Shown: piece after piece, positions 31,936 through 45,149 of the stretch
Position numbering within the stretch: position 1 is the stretch's first letter
How the letters are laid out: each line of letters opens with the position of its first letter
Made by a program: the position numbers and the translations under genes
Notes under the pieces: generated by a model
Database searches by the model: none
What the model saw: the letters and a program-made list of their open reading frames with translations, nothing else
Told to the model about the DNA's origin: nothing
NCBI GenBank assembly: GCA_051453625.1
Contig: JBOZIK010000001.1
Coordinates: 262,287,450-262,351,449, forward strand
Source: Welwitschia mirabilis
Lineage: Eukaryota; Gnetophyta; Gnetopsida; Welwitschiales
DNA: 64,000 nucleotides
Direction of reading: 5' to 3'

Positions 31936-33405
31936 GGCACACATTTACAATAGAAAAAATATTTGGTCTAATCATAGTAATCTTGGAGGACAAAAAGTTT
32001 GGAGTAATGAAGATCTCATAGAAATGGAATTGTTAAAAAGGTAAAAGAATGAGAAAAAGTAAAAGTATGCGATAAAGGAAAATTGTGTATCATGATACAA
32101 GAAACCTTATTATAATTCCGAAGAAAAATAATTCAAACAATGCATGATTAGCTCATAGTCTAGTTTTATAAATATTAATGGGAATATTATAGTGGAAATG
32201 CTAACATTGGATGGTATTAACCTCTTTAAAACCTTGATATTTTTTCCTTTATTGATACGTGGGAAGTTGAAGCGTTTTAAGAATTTTAAATCACAAGTTA
32301 TACCAAAATAACTATGATGAATTCCTAATCTAGTACAGAAGGAAGACCTTCTAAAGGACTAGTATGCAATTTTTGGAATATTATTACTATTGAAGAGATG
32401 GATGTCCTTGAGTAGTATATTTGACTTAAGATTGCATATGAATTAGGTAAAATATCTTCCTTACATTCTGTTATTCTACACCTAGAGAAGCATCATTGTA
32501 TCATAGATAATGTTATGATAGAGATTACTTATATCAAAGTTTAAGGCAAGATGTCACACATTTTTTTGTAGAGAGGTATTGTTCTTATTTTTTGTAATTT
32601 TAATACTAGAATAGCATTGTAAAATGTTTAAATTTTACAAGAAAATGATAGTAAACCAATTACTTGTACTTTCATGAAAGGAAAAATGATCTTTAAGATT
32701 GATCTTCATAAGATTCTATGATTAATTGAATGAGTCATTAATTAGTAGACTTATCACAAGAGTTGGATTTTATTATTACACATGGCATAAATGATTTTGC
32801 AAATTCAAATTCTTGTACTATTTCAAGATAGTAAGGAAGCTCTTGTATTGATCTCCTGCTCACTATAGTCAGTAGCCGATAATCTCTATTTAATTTTAGA
32901 ATTAGTAAAGGTTTATTAAATCAGCACATTGCTTTTTAGGATTTCATTTGGCCAATATTCAAACTTTAGTTTAAAAGATACATAAAAGAACATGCATGAG
33001 AATAATAGAGGGTCTCAAGTAAGAATTTTAATTAGAGGTTTAAAAATTTTAGCATAATGTTGAAAATGGGAATTAAAAATATTACAATTGTTACTACAAT
33101 AGTAGATCACTTAGTAAAAAAGTTCATGCTAGTTTTTGAGAAATTATGATTTGATGAAGATTGTAAACAGGCTAGAATGACATGGAAGAGATCATAATTA
33201 GAACTAATGTCTTCATGATATACCAATGATTAATTAAAAATAAGAAAAGGTAGTGGATTACAATGCATCAAGTTAAGCTTTATCATAAGCTAAAATAAAA
33301 CTCAAAAAGTTTTTGATGGCTACTATAAAGTAAGACAAATATTAACTATAATATTTTATTAATTGAGGTTTCGACTATTTTTTAGAACCTATATGATAAT
33401 CAAGT
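31936..33405 (+). pseudogene. Ty3/gypsy debris with integrase remnant
   Basis: Between about 32,930 and 33,200 the plus strand can be read with shifts as an integrase zinc-finger and core start. WPIFKL is followed by KG-containing fragments and then by MLKMGIKNITIVTTIVDHLV, where the family has a G.D.I.VVVDRL-type block. Upstream sequence (32,000-32,900) should then hold RT and RNase H, but I could not identify them. The segment is cut at 33,406 by the LTR of element C. Confidence 0.4.
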
Positions 33406-33493
33406 TGTGACATTTCTAATTTTCTTTTTAATAATTAATATAAAAAATAAAATTATAAAATAAAAATAGCTTTAGAAGATAAAAAAATACGAT
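33406..33493 (-). repeat. Distal piece of the element C 3' LTR
   Basis: The plus strand reads TGTGACATTTCTAATTTTCT and continues in parallel with 46,623 onward (TGTAACATTTTCAATTTTCT) for about 90 bases. Homology is taken up again at 43,404 on the far side of element B. Confidence 0.7.
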
Positions 33494-33971
33494 TGTCCCA
33501 ATTTTAAAAATAAATAAAGCAAGATGCCTTATTAAGACTTTATGCTTTATTATTTTTCTTTACTGTTAATAGATAAATTTTATTTAGTTAAATATGTTAT
33601 AACTATTTAAGGGGCATAACCCTTAGAAAAGAGTCATGTAGAACATCTGTGTTGTTTTATGATGTTAAATGGAGACCTAATGAAAGCATTAACATGCATG
33701 GAAGGACCTTGACAAGCTGGCTTGGTGTGCTAGTAACGCCATAGGGTGGACCTTGAAGGTACCATGATCTAGCTTGGCCACTATACCAAGACTTTGTATT
33801 TGATAAAGAATGAAGATGCAATGTGTTTTTTAAATTTATTAATGATAAGTTTCACATTTTTTCTATTAATCATGTTTTTCCACTATGTTGTCTCCCAAAA
33901 TATTGCATTTTTAAATCTTTCAATATTTTTTGGTGATCTTATTTTTAGAAAATGGAAGTAAGAAAATTATA
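33494..33971 (+). repeat. Element B 5' LTR
   Basis: It starts TGTCCCAATTTT and matches 42,885 onward, best in GATAAATTTTATTTAGTTAA and in the block ending GATCTTATTTTTA. Higher-GC bases survive near 33,690-33,780 (AAGCTGGCTTGG and onward). It ends before the primer site. Confidence 0.7.
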
Positions 33972-33973
33972 GT

Positions 33974-33985
33974 TCGTATTAGAGC
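33974..33985 (+). other. Primer binding site of element B (initiator tRNA-Met type)
   Basis: TCGTATTAGAGC matches TGGTATCAGAGC at 10 of 12 positions and lies directly after the 5' LTR. One of the two changes is C to T. Confidence 0.7.
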
Positions 33986-33989
33986 AAAT

Positions 33990-36640
33990 GATCCATAATG
34001 GAGTTTCTTTAAAGGTAATATACTTGGCATTTTATTAACAAAAGAAAAGTAATAATACATTGTCATGTAAAATAAAAGAAAAAGCCTACATAAAAGATTA
34101 CAATAGTGGAAGACATTGAAAGAAAGAAAGAAAAGGAACATGTGTTTCTCTTACAGAAACCATCATAACCTTAAGACATGAGGGAGAAGAACCACTAGGA
34201 AATGGCTTAAGAGGATTAAGAATGATTTTCCCTTCCACATCATCTAGAAGAAGTAATCCATTGTTATATATTTTCTATATTAATGGTTTAACAATGGAAT
34301 AATACACTAAATCAAAGCTCTAAATGCTTCTTTCAAACCTTAAACATATGATAAAAAGTGCATATATCTTCCTTCTTAATTACAAGTCTCTCTAATAAAT
34401 GGCTTAGCACCCATTTCAAGTGAGAAATCTTGCCATTCTTTATGAAAGATTCACCATTGATTCTTCCATCTATGCTTGCTTATTCTTTAAAGATTGATTA
34501 TCTAAAGTGTAGCACATGACATCTAGTTTGGAGAAATAAAAGTAGAAGAGTGAGAAATAATAACTAAATCTTATCTATAAAGATGTTGAATATAATGCAA
34601 AATTCATACCTCAAGAATAATATTCCAAACATTGGAAGTCTTTAATTGATGCATTTTATAGGGATCCATACAATGCAACACATCTAGCCCATTGATAATC
34701 AATTCAAGGTTGCATTAGATAAGATCCCATGTGGGATTAACAATATAATACTATGTAATTTTTCTAATTTCAAAACTTGAAAGTATTCATTGAAATTATG
34801 ATCTCTATAATGAAATACATCCTCTTAGGGTAACCTTACACTTTATTGCCTAATAGTTAAATCTTTAAATTACTCCACTTAATTAATATGGTCAATAAAG
34901 ACTTAGATTTTAGAGATCAAACTTATGATCACTATAGGTAATGCTCTATCTATATTAGAAGAAGAAGCAATTAGCGAAAGTGATTTAGTGGAGTTACTAA
35001 ATGGGGAGTAGTGAAAATCACTAAAGAATGCATTCCCATTAGTGAGACAAAACCTCTTTGACCAATTGAAAGGGGTAGTACAAAAATTGACCACATATAA
35101 AAATAAATTAAAGTTGATCACCCCATTGGAGAGATCCTTTAAAAACTTAAGAAAACATTACAATCTATAGGTTATTCAATGATGAAAAGATTAATAAATC
35201 ACTTATTTCAATCCTTAAACAAATATCTTAGTATTTATTCATGATCAACTTACATTTTTAGAGATGGAAAGTAGGAGAAGAAACTTTAGGAAACTCGTAT
35301 AATAAAGGATGAAAAATTAGTTACATCGAAATATAATTCTAAGATATATGAAACACTAATTAATAATATTTATTATAACTCTTTACTCACTATAGTGAAG
35401 GACTGGTAGAGGATAATTCTCTTCTTCATCTCTCATGTTTTGTATAAGTGGATGTGAATGGACTTGTAGAGAAAGAAATTTTCCTCCTTTATGAGAAGAT
35501 TAGTGAAGAGGATAAGATAACAATTCTTTATGAGTATTCAATAAGAAATAGAAATTAACATAAAAAACCCAAAAAAAAAATTCTTACTCTTTATGTTTGA
35601 AGAAAAAACTCCACTAGTTAAAGAAAACATTAGACCAATTTTCTCACTAGAATGAGGTATGATTTTATGAGGATGAATTATGAGGAAAAAATTAAAATAC
35701 ATTATGATACCACTAGGAAGTTCAACTTGTTTAATATTTAGAAAGAGATTTCCTTCATGAAAATAAAAGAAGGATGCTTCTAGAAGTAAGAAAGCCTAAA
35801 TTATAATTTAGTTTGACTTTATACAATTATGAAATGATATTGAATGGATGCTTTAAATTTAGCCAAAGTAAATCTCCTTATCGTGGGTCATAGACAAAAG
35901 ATAAACCACATATTCTAAAAGTTGTAATGAATGAGAATAAAAAAGGCCACAACAAGCTATGAAAAAACCTCAAACTTTATAATAGAATATTAAAAAATAT
36001 TTTAAAATAATTCCATGATACCACTACTAATGCATATTTTTGTTTACAAAGTCATAAAATGAAGTTTTAAATAAATTTGAGATTTGTAACTCATAGATAA
36101 AAAATCATTTAGGAGTAAGAGTTTCATTAGAGAGTTGAAAATATCCTATATGATTGATGGAGTGATATGGATCCGACCAAGGGAAGGATGGTGGAGGGAA
36201 TAGCTTTGAGATTCAAAAGAGCATAAATAAAATATAGAACTTGGAAGACTTTAGGAGAACAAAAATTAAAATATGGAAAAAAAAGAGATTAGAGATATTA
36301 GAACTTAAGAGTAATTAGAACTCTAATTGAGTTAGAAACCTATGATATTATTCATTAGTGAATCAAAGGTTATAATTAAATCATATCATTTTTTAAAAAA
36401 ACCTTTTGAGACATACTTTATAAACGGAAAGTTAACTTTTTATAAAGCTATGATAAAAAAAGATGAAAAAAAGAAGTTATAAAGACCTAAAAATAATAAA
36501 GAAATCACTAAAAAAAGGTCAATTAGTATAATAAAGATAAAATGTTAAAGAAATAAGACAAAAGAGAAAAGTATAGAAATTACCTTTTGAATAATCAGTA
36601 GTAATAAAAATAAGTATGAAATGGATCCATCATCTTATCT
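33990..36640. other. Long element B leader segment, unassigned
   Basis: Element C has only about 150 bases between primer site and array, whereas element B has about 2.7 kb here. The extra stretch is likely an insertion. It has minus-strand open frames of 73 and 72 codons (33,920-34,141 and 34,903-35,121) that resemble nothing I recognise. A CAACACATCTAGCCCATTGA segment near 34,677 is less AT-rich than its neighbours. It could be a captured gene fragment or another eroded transposon. Confidence 0.4.
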
Positions 36641-36644
36641 ATAA

Positions 36645-36900
36645 TGCAAAAGTGGAATCTAAAGTATCATATGATGTAAACGTAAAATTAATAAGAGTGA
36701 TGTAATAAGTCAAAGTAATGTAAAATTGAAATTAATGAGAGTCAATTAATAAGTTAAAGTAATATGAAAGTGAGATTAAAAAGAGTGATGTGCTAAACTT
36801 GAAGTGATGTGAAAGTGACATTAATAAGAGTAATGCGATAAGTTAATGTAATGTTAAAGTAACCTTAATGATGTAAAAGTTATGTGCTAAGTTAAAGTAG
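36645..36900. repeat. Minisatellite, about 45-bp period, about five copies
   Basis: Units resemble ATGTGAAAGTGACATTAATA followed by AGAGTAATGCGATAAGTTAA; the order and spacing recur from 36,680 to about 36,890. It lies directly before the 93-bp array and does not occur in element C. Confidence 0.75.
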
Positions 36901-36902
36901 GA

Positions 36903-38270
36903 GTGTATAGGAACTACTTTATTAATAGATAGCATTAATGAATTTCATAGAGGACTATACAATATTAAATTATTAACATCATCACTTTTAAAAATGTACA
37001 AGGTATCATACTATTGATAAAGAGCATCGATGAATTCTACAAAGAATTATTGGGCACCATACCATTAACATTATAACTGTAGAACTATATAGGACATCAC
37101 ACTGCTGACAAATAGCATCGATAAACCTCATGGCAAACTCTAAGAGATTATGCTACTAACATCATTAATTTAAAATAATATAGGATGTTACACTGCTAAT
37201 AGAAAGCATTGATGAGTTCCATATAGAATTATATGGTGCTACACTATTAACATCATCACTCAAAGACTACATAGGATGTTACAATGACAAAAACATTAAT
37301 GAATCACATAAATGATAATAGGATGCTACGTTACTGACATCATTACTTCAAAATTATATTGGGAATTGCATTATTAATAAAAAGCATTAATGAATTCCAT
37401 AGAGAATTAAAGATGCCATACTATATAGCATCATTACTTCAAAACTATATAAGATGTCATATGAATAAAAGAAAGAATCAATGAACTTGATAAAAGATTA
37501 TAGAATCTTAGACTACTAACATCATTACTCCGAAACTATATAAGGCATTGTATTATTGAAAGACAACCTTCATGAATTCACAAAAGGCTATAGGGGATTA
37601 CACTCTTAACATCATTACTCCAAAAATATATATATAACATTACACTACTAATAAATAGAATCAATGAATCCCATAAAGAACTATAGGATGCTATACCACT
37701 AACATTATCACTCTATATTTATATAGGACACTATAATGTTGACAAAGAGCATTAATGAATACCATGGAGACATATATGATGTTATGTTATCAACATCAAC
37801 AATTTAGAGCTATATAGGGTGTCACACTACTAAAAGAGAGTAGTGATGAATCTCATAGAAGATATCAAATGCTACACTACTAACATCTTTAGTTAAAAAT
37901 GCTATAGGATGCTACACTACCAAGAAGAATTTGTGATAGACTACATTGAAGGCTATAGAATATTAAACTACTAATATCATTAGCCTAGAGTATTAGAAGT
38001 CACTACACTATTATTATGGAGCACTATAAAATGCCACATTGTTGCAAATAATCCTCAATGAATTCCATAGAAGGCATTAGAATGCTACATTATGACATAA
38101 TTAGACTAAAAAGCTATAGGATGCTAAATTACCAATACAAAGCCCTAGTGGACTCCATAAAAGGCTATAGGATGTTACATTATTAACATCATGAGTCCAA
38201 AAGATTATAAGACATCACACTCCTAAGAATAAATCTTGGTGGATCTTACAAAATTCTGTTAGGATCTAAA
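36903..38270 (+). repeat. Tandem array in the element B leader, about 93-bp period, about 14 units
   Basis: Each unit contains a block like ATAGGATGCTACACTACTAA followed by CATCATCACT and, half a unit later, a block like AAAGAGCATTAATGAATTCC followed by ATAGA. The CATCAT marker recurs about every 90-95 bases from 36,975 to 38,185. The reverse complement of the same array occurs in element C at 45,150-46,445. Confidence 0.88.
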
Positions 38271-38678
38271 ATTAGTATTTTAGCATAATTAATTTATTAA
38301 TTATTAAATTCTAGTTATTTTCTTATTAATTCAACATATGATATTATACATAGTTAATTACAAAAGAAGTTTTAGTAGTTTTACATGTAACTATTAAAAT
38401 AACTAAATTTCAAGCTATAAAACATAGGTCACAAGTGGTGATGAAGGAAATATAACCCCTTGATCATACATATGTAAATGAATAATGAAATAATACATAG
38501 ATAATCATATAAATAATATTAAATAATGGATTAAAAAATCTCATCAATAATTCCAAGCCAATTATGTACATTTTGAGGCTTCACAAAAAGTAGCAAATGA
38601 TAAAGTAACCTTCATCTTGATAACATTTGAAGATTGATTATGGGAACAACTAATAAGAGACCTCTTCTCTAAAGTATA

Positions 38679-38682
38679 GTTA

Positions 38683-38715
<33 letters not shown>

Positions 38716-38716
38716 C
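38679..38716. repeat. Microsatellite (TC)n-(TA)n
   Basis: About seven TC units are followed by about nine TA units, then short CACT repeats. Confidence 0.9.
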
Positions 38717-38899
38717 ACATTCACTCACTCACCTAATCTCTTTCTCACTCTCTTTCTTAGCTTAAACAAAAAGAATTCATAGCCTAGATAGATAACCCTC
38801 ATAATTCTCAGAACCACAAACTATTAAAAATATTAATAGATGAACAAGAAAATATGAAATACATAACTAGACTTAAGAAATTATAAATCACATCATGGA

Positions 38900-41800
38900 A
38901 GAAAATGATATGCAATGATATGTGAAGAAATTCCAAATATACGAGGACACTGACACTATAGGATCTTGTGAAGAAGAACTAAGATGGCTAAAATTTATTA
39001 AAAAATTAGTTTAAACTAAAAAAATTTAAAAATGGATTATGTACGAAGTGTACGAAATTTTTTTATTAGGTGATGTAGTAAGATGATGAATGATCTCCTT
39101 ATGATAAGGAATAATTAAGTTGTTTAAGTAGATTTTGAAAAAGAATTCTAGAAGGAATTGAATCCAAATTATTTTGTTAAAATTAAAAGAATGTAGTTCA
39201 AGTATCTATAACTTAGAAGAAAGAGCTTTAATGAGAATTGAAATAAATTTTAAAAGATATAAAGGTTATAATCACAATGTAATCTTAAGGAACTTATTAA
39301 TAATTTCATTAACACTCTTTGACTAAGATTATAAAAGTAGTGTACCTACTAGAGCTGAAGTCTCTATAAGAATCATACAAAAAAAATCAAATAATACATG
39401 ATGATATAACAATGAGTCTCTATAACTTATTATGTGGCAAGAATTATCACATAATAACCAAGGCCATCAATTCTTAGTATATTTAGTTCTAACCTTAGAT
39501 TCAACCCTAGTTTATTATACTAAATTATGAAACACTAGTACACCAATATTACAAAACAAAGAATCACATTATCAAGAATTATTATAAAAAGAAGGGAATG
39601 AAAAAGTAGGCCTAACTTGAATATAAGAAGCATAATAATCAAGAAGCAAAATATTTTTTCCATTTAAATAGTTTTTGTGTGAAATCCATTTTTAATTATT
39701 AAACTTAGAGGATTATTATAAATAAATATATTTTATTTCTTATAGATAGCAATGCTAGTGATAACTTTATTTCTCCTTTGATTACTAATAATTTTAAATA
39801 AAATTCATAAAAGAATTAACTTATAAAGAAGAAATAATAGAAGGAAGAGTCCTAACGTAATCTAGTTATTACATAAATCTAATGTTTTAAATTAATGATT
39901 TATCATTTGTTAATAAATTTTACATTTTTGATATTGATAAATATGATACAATTATAGGATGTCCTTTTGAATAAGTATTTGAACATAAAGTTGGATTACT
40001 CGAAAAAAAAAGGGTTAACCATGCTATTGATATTATATCTAGAGCATAGCCCATTTCACAAGCACATTATATATTTTTATTCATTGAACTAAAGAAATTA
40101 AACCTTTAAATCTAGTAGTTAATGAATGAAGTTAAACTTACACCTAGCATATCACCATGGAAGGTCCTAGTGTCATATGTTAAAAGAAGAATGGATCACT
40201 TAGATTCTACATTAGTAATTAATAGTTGAAAAAATGTATTAATTAAAATAAATAATTATTACCTTAAATTGATAATATTTTTGACCAATCATGGGGAGTA
40301 GAATAAGTTTCCAAATTAGATTTGAAGTTTGATTATCATCAAATTCAAATCAAGGAAGAAGACATTTTAAAAAGATATTTTAAAACTAGATATGGTAATT
40401 TTGGATTTATTCATATTCCTTTTGATGTTACTAATGATCTTATCACATTCATGACTATAATGAATAATATATTTCATTCTTATCTATGTTAACTCATTAT
40501 TGCTTTTATGAATGATATGTAGATTTATTTAAAGAGTATAAATAAACATATTCAACATTTAAAAATGTTCTATAGTTATTCAATTTAAGTAACATGTACA
40601 AATAGCTAAATTAAGTATTTAGAATTATTCAAGAGATCCATATATTATTTGGGACATGTAACATGTAATCAACGAATTAAGACTAATTCAAACATAGCAC
40701 AAGTAGAACCAAGGAATCCCATTTAAGTAAAGAGTTTATTAGGATTAGTAATAATTTATAGACATTTTGTTCAATATTCTTGCAAAATTTGAAGTCTAAT
40801 AAATATTTAAATTAAGTTAAAATTACATTTCATATTGATAACATATGTAGAAAAGCATTCCTTAAAACGAAACTTCTATTTACCTCAGCTCTAATTTTGA
40901 AGATTTAGAAATGCGAAAAATGTTTTTATAGTCATCAATGCTTGTAGAGAAGGAATAAGAGAAATCTTAATGTATGATAGATAAGTGATTACTTGTGATT
41001 CTAGAAAATTTAGTGAGCATAAGCATAATTACCTACTGCATTATTTGGGATTATTAATCATCATTCATGCTATGAAAATTTTAAAGCACTATTCTTTGGA
41101 AGGTAAATTTTAATTAAAAACTAACTATAAAATTATGAATATATTATAGAAATAGCCTTTTTTAAACATAAAACAAATAATATGGATTAAGATGTTAGCT
41201 AGATATGATTTTAATCTTAAATACACTAATGAAAAAAAGAAAAAGGTTGTAGATTCTCTTAGGTACATGTGGTACATGATGGTTTATGCTATCAACTAAA
41301 AAGTGATAAAGGACATCAAAATACATATGTCTCAAGATGAATTATTTAGTAAAATATGGACAAATATAGTGGCAATAAAAGGGTTACTACATTATTACTT
41401 AACCAATGATAATGTACTGATGATACGAGGTAAAGCCTATATTCTTACATGAGTTTGATGTCATTAAATTCTTAAGGATGTTTATGAATTTTTTTTATGT
41501 AAGTTACCTTGTATTTTTAAAGACATGCATCATCATAAGAAATTATTAATATTGATTAGAAATAAAGAATTAAACTAGTAATTTAATTAAGGGTTTCCCT
41601 ATGCATTAAAAGATTAAGTTCGAACAATGAAACTAAACTGGATTTCTTAATCCTTTAGAAGTACCATCATGAAAGTGAAAAGAAAATACCATGATTTTTA
41701 TCATAGATTTTCTAAAAAATATTAAAAGTCATGATGCTGTTTTCATGGTATTAGTAGATTGATGAAAATGGCTTACTTGATTATAATTAAGACTATAGCC

Positions 41801-42860
41801 ATAGTGGAAGAAATTGTAAATGAATTTATAAGGAATGTATTTTGATTGCATATCACTTCTAAAATTATTATTTTGAAGTAAGATATTAAGTTTGTGCAAA
41901 ATTTTTGACAAGAATTATTTAAATAATTTGAAACTCAAGCATTTTTCAATGAAATTTTACATCTAAAAATGAATGGAAAAACTAAGTGAATTAATCATAT
42001 GTTAGAAGACATTCTAAGAAGCATGTGGTAGAAAACTAAATAGATGAGAAGACTACTTTTACGTAATAGAATTTACATGTAATCAAGGCTATTAAACTTC
42101 CATTAAATGTTTTTCATTTAAAGTAATGTATGAATGAAATTAAACAAGATCTATTACTTAGTTTAACCAAATACAAAGAATAAAAATTATAATAAGAGAA
42201 AATTTAAAGTATGAAAAAAATCATAAACAAGGTTCAGAAATAGTTGCAATAAGATCAAGATAGATACAAAACATATTTTGACTATGAGCACTATAATCAC
42301 ATGATTCAAAATAGTGATCAACTACTACTTAGAGTTAAGCATAAAAGATCATCTTTGAAATTATAAAAGTATAATAAACTAGCCCTCCAGTTTTGTGGAA
42401 CTTTTTATATTATTTAAAGAATAACAATTTGTCATACAAAATTGATATTATAGAAGAGTGGTCACATATTCATCTAGCTATTCATGTCATAATTTTTAAT
42501 CCCTATTACTCAAGAAAATATGATGATGAAATTATTGGTTAAAAGATTCTTTTAATAAGATATAATCTTACTTTCATCATGAAACTAGTTAAGGATAAGA
42601 AGAACAGAGAAAATAAACTAAAGGATAAAACCATAAAAGTAATATTGGTTGGATGGTCATATTGTAATCAACATAGTTATAAAAATAAAGGATTTATAGA
42701 AAAGTCATTTTAAAATTTTCAAAAATGATGATGAAATGAAATATAATAATTTTTTAATCTTTCATGCAATAGAACATGATGAGGATGAGGTTCTTAAGGT
42801 AGAATAAGATCAAGTATAGGATGTTCTAATGTAAGAGAAATGGTTCAAGGATGAACAACT
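38900..42860 (+). pseudogene. Element B gag-pol, broken
   Basis: Gag is only suspected at about 38,900-39,400. The protease active-site region reads LIDSNASDNFIS at about 39,740 (DSGAS in active families, here DSNAS). RT fragments include LVINS (about 40,210) and FKSRKKTF (about 40,340). The RNase H region reads LLTSALIL-like (about 40,880), RKF and HNY (about 41,000-41,040), followed by ARYDFNLKYT and KKVVDSL (about 41,200-41,260). Integrase has MIFIIDFLKNIKSHDAVFMV (about 41,690-41,750). After it, KLAPQFCGTFYII-like sequence (about 42,380) marks the segment before a chromodomain. Stops in every domain rule out function. Gaps between these landmarks hold only eroded sequence. Confidence 0.75.
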
Positions 42861-42884
42861 ATCTTAAGGGGTCTTCTACCATAA

Positions 42885-43398
42885 TGTCAAAACCTTCAAA
42901 AGAAAGGTGTCATAGAAACATTTTTGTTTTATAATTTTGTTAATTATCAATAAATAGTTTTTATTTAATTAAATATATTATAATCATTTAAGAAACACAA
43001 CCTTTAGGGAAGAGTGATGTCAACTATTTATATGATTTTACCAATGTTAAATGAAACCATTGGAAATGCATAGGCCATCCATGGAAGTTGTACAAGCATG
43101 CTAAGAAACTTAACAAGCTAGATTGATCACCTTGCATTCATACAAACTAGATCTTAAAGGTAGCATGATCTATTTATGCCACCATACAAAAATTGTACAT
43201 TTGAAAAATCTAAAAGATTTATTTTTTTTTTGGAATTAATAAATATAAATGTGATATTTTTATTTTCTATCATGTTGTTTTAATGATAATATTAATAAAG
43301 AATAACTAATTTTTATGATATTCCCCAAAGATGTTTCATTTATTAATCATTTAATACTTTTTATGATCTTATTTTTATAATATAGAAAGGAAAACATA
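42885..43398 (+). repeat. Element B 3' LTR
   Basis: It starts TGTCAAAACCTTC after a short AAGGGG purine run at 42,866 and aligns with the 5' LTR, most clearly in the region ATTATAATCATTTAAGAAAC against TTATAACTATTTAAGGGGCA. Confidence 0.65.
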
Positions 43399-43403
43399 AC
43401 AAT

Positions 43404-43807
43404 ACTTGATAATAAGGGGAGAAGAACATAATTTTATAAGCTTCAATTTAACTCTTCACAACTTTCATTATAATCAAATATAAGGTCTGAATACGATGGT
43501 CTCACTAGATTATGCTACCTCCAAGAGCTAGTTTATGGGACTACAAATGAAGTAGGCTAGTTTATCAAGGTCTTTAGCATACTTATGAAACACCCATCCC
43601 TACTCTATTCTTCTTCAAGGATCTTATTTAACATCGGTTAAATAATATAAATGGTTGAAATGATTCTTATGCAAGGGTTATATACCTTGAATGATTATTA
43701 CATAGTTATCTAGTTGTAAATTATCTATTCAATAATTTAAGAAAACTTATAATAAGAATATAATTTTAATGGAATTTCACTTTAATAGTTCTTGGAATCA
43801 TGAAATA
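43404..43807 (-). repeat. Proximal piece of the element C 3' LTR
   Basis: It aligns with 46,760-47,138, for example TTTAACTCTTCACAACTTTC against TTTAACTCTTCATAAATTTC. On the minus strand it starts at 43,807 directly after a purine run complementary to CTCCCCCCTTAAG (43,808-43,820), the polypurine tract of element C. Confidence 0.75.
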
Positions 43808-45149
43808 CTCCCCCCTTAAGACCATTGTTCATCCTTGAACTATTGCTTTTCCAGAGGGGCTTATTTCTTCTCAAAATGCTCATCCTCATCATTCTATACT
43901 ACAAAAAAATTTAAATAAATCAATAATAAAAATATTGTATTTAATTTTATTGTGATTTTTAAAAATCTTAGGATAGGTTTATTTCATAAATTCCTTATTT
44001 TTTAACTATTTTAATCATAATGAGATCATTCAATCAATATTTTGAGTAGTGATAGGGTCTTGCTATTATAAATTCATGTACTACATTTTTTCTATAAGCT
44101 TCTTATGAAAAGTTTAATTTCATTTCATACACTAGGTTTTGTAATGTTAATGAGAGAGTTTTAGTGAAAGCATTAGCAAGTTCCTCAAGATCTTATTATA
44201 ATCAAAACCTTGATAATTTTTGAATTTCTTTTAAATGTTCATCAAAATTATTCCTTCTAAGTCATAAGAATTTTAAATGCATTCTTTTATTCTTGACAAA
44301 ATAATCATGAATAAATACATTTTAAAATTATTCTAGAAAATCAATATGATCAACCTAATCATTTCTTATTGCATTAAGATAACTTCATCATGTTGATACA
44401 TCTTTTATTAAGACCATTGCTACATATTAATTATGTAATTAATTATTGGTGTTTTTTAATAAAAAATAGTTCTTAATAGACCATATTCATTCTAGTTCTT
44501 TCTCACAAAATTTTGGAATGCTATATATGTATAAATTTATATGTATTTTACATATTATTATATTTTCCTTTCTTTCATGTTGTGGTATCTAATTTCATAA
44601 GGTAAGTTGTTTAGTTTATCTTCACATTGTTGCACCTTCTTATCAATATCTTTAATTATTTACAGTTATGAGGATTGTGAGGGTTATCTCTTTAGGCTTT
44701 ATATTGTCTCATTTTAGTCTTGAAAAGAGACTTTCACTTGATACTAGAGTTTATTTATGGGTTGTTCTCATGGATGAGCTTCAAGTTCTTATAGTATAAA
44801 GTTGAGCTGATTATTTGTGGCATTTTACAAGGCTTTAAAATTTATGTAATTTATTTGAGACCACTAGTGAACTTCATCAATTCATTATTTAAGAGTACTC
44901 ATGTGATTGTTCATATGGAATTCCACTATGTTCTAATGTATGCATTATTGAAAGGCCATCTTATCTTTGTTACTACTTTTGACCTATTTTTATAGCTTAC
45001 ATTTGGTTAATTTAATAATTAGAAGTTTAAATTAATGATACTACTTTCATAATGAAGTAATTAATAACATAATATGTTTAATTAATAATAAAAATATTTT
45101 AATTTAATAATTAATGAATTAATTATGTGAAAATACACATTGAGGAGTA
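43808..45149 (-). pseudogene. Element C residual coding tail
   Basis: The minus strand next to the polypurine tract carries the same pol-tail sequence as element B: GGTTCAAGGATGAACAA at 42,842 matches AGTTCAAGGATGAACAA here. Fragments such as SSRMNNGLKGG can be read. Further up (44,150-44,950) short frames such as DLEELANAFTKTL are present but not identifiable. Protease, RT and integrase are absent. Confidence 0.45.

Larger units (their letters stand above)
33494..43398 (+). mobile_element. Element B: chromovirus-like LTR element inserted in element C
   Basis: It has LTRs of about 480-510 bases (33,494-33,971 and 42,885-43,398), a Met-type primer site, a leader with two tandem arrays, and decayed gag-pol on the plus strand. 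The flanks ACGAT (33,489-33,493) and ACAAT (43,399-43,403) fit a 5-bp target-site duplication with one G to A change. The pol order and the segment after integrase fit a chromovirus; I do not assign a lineage. Confidence 0.7.
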
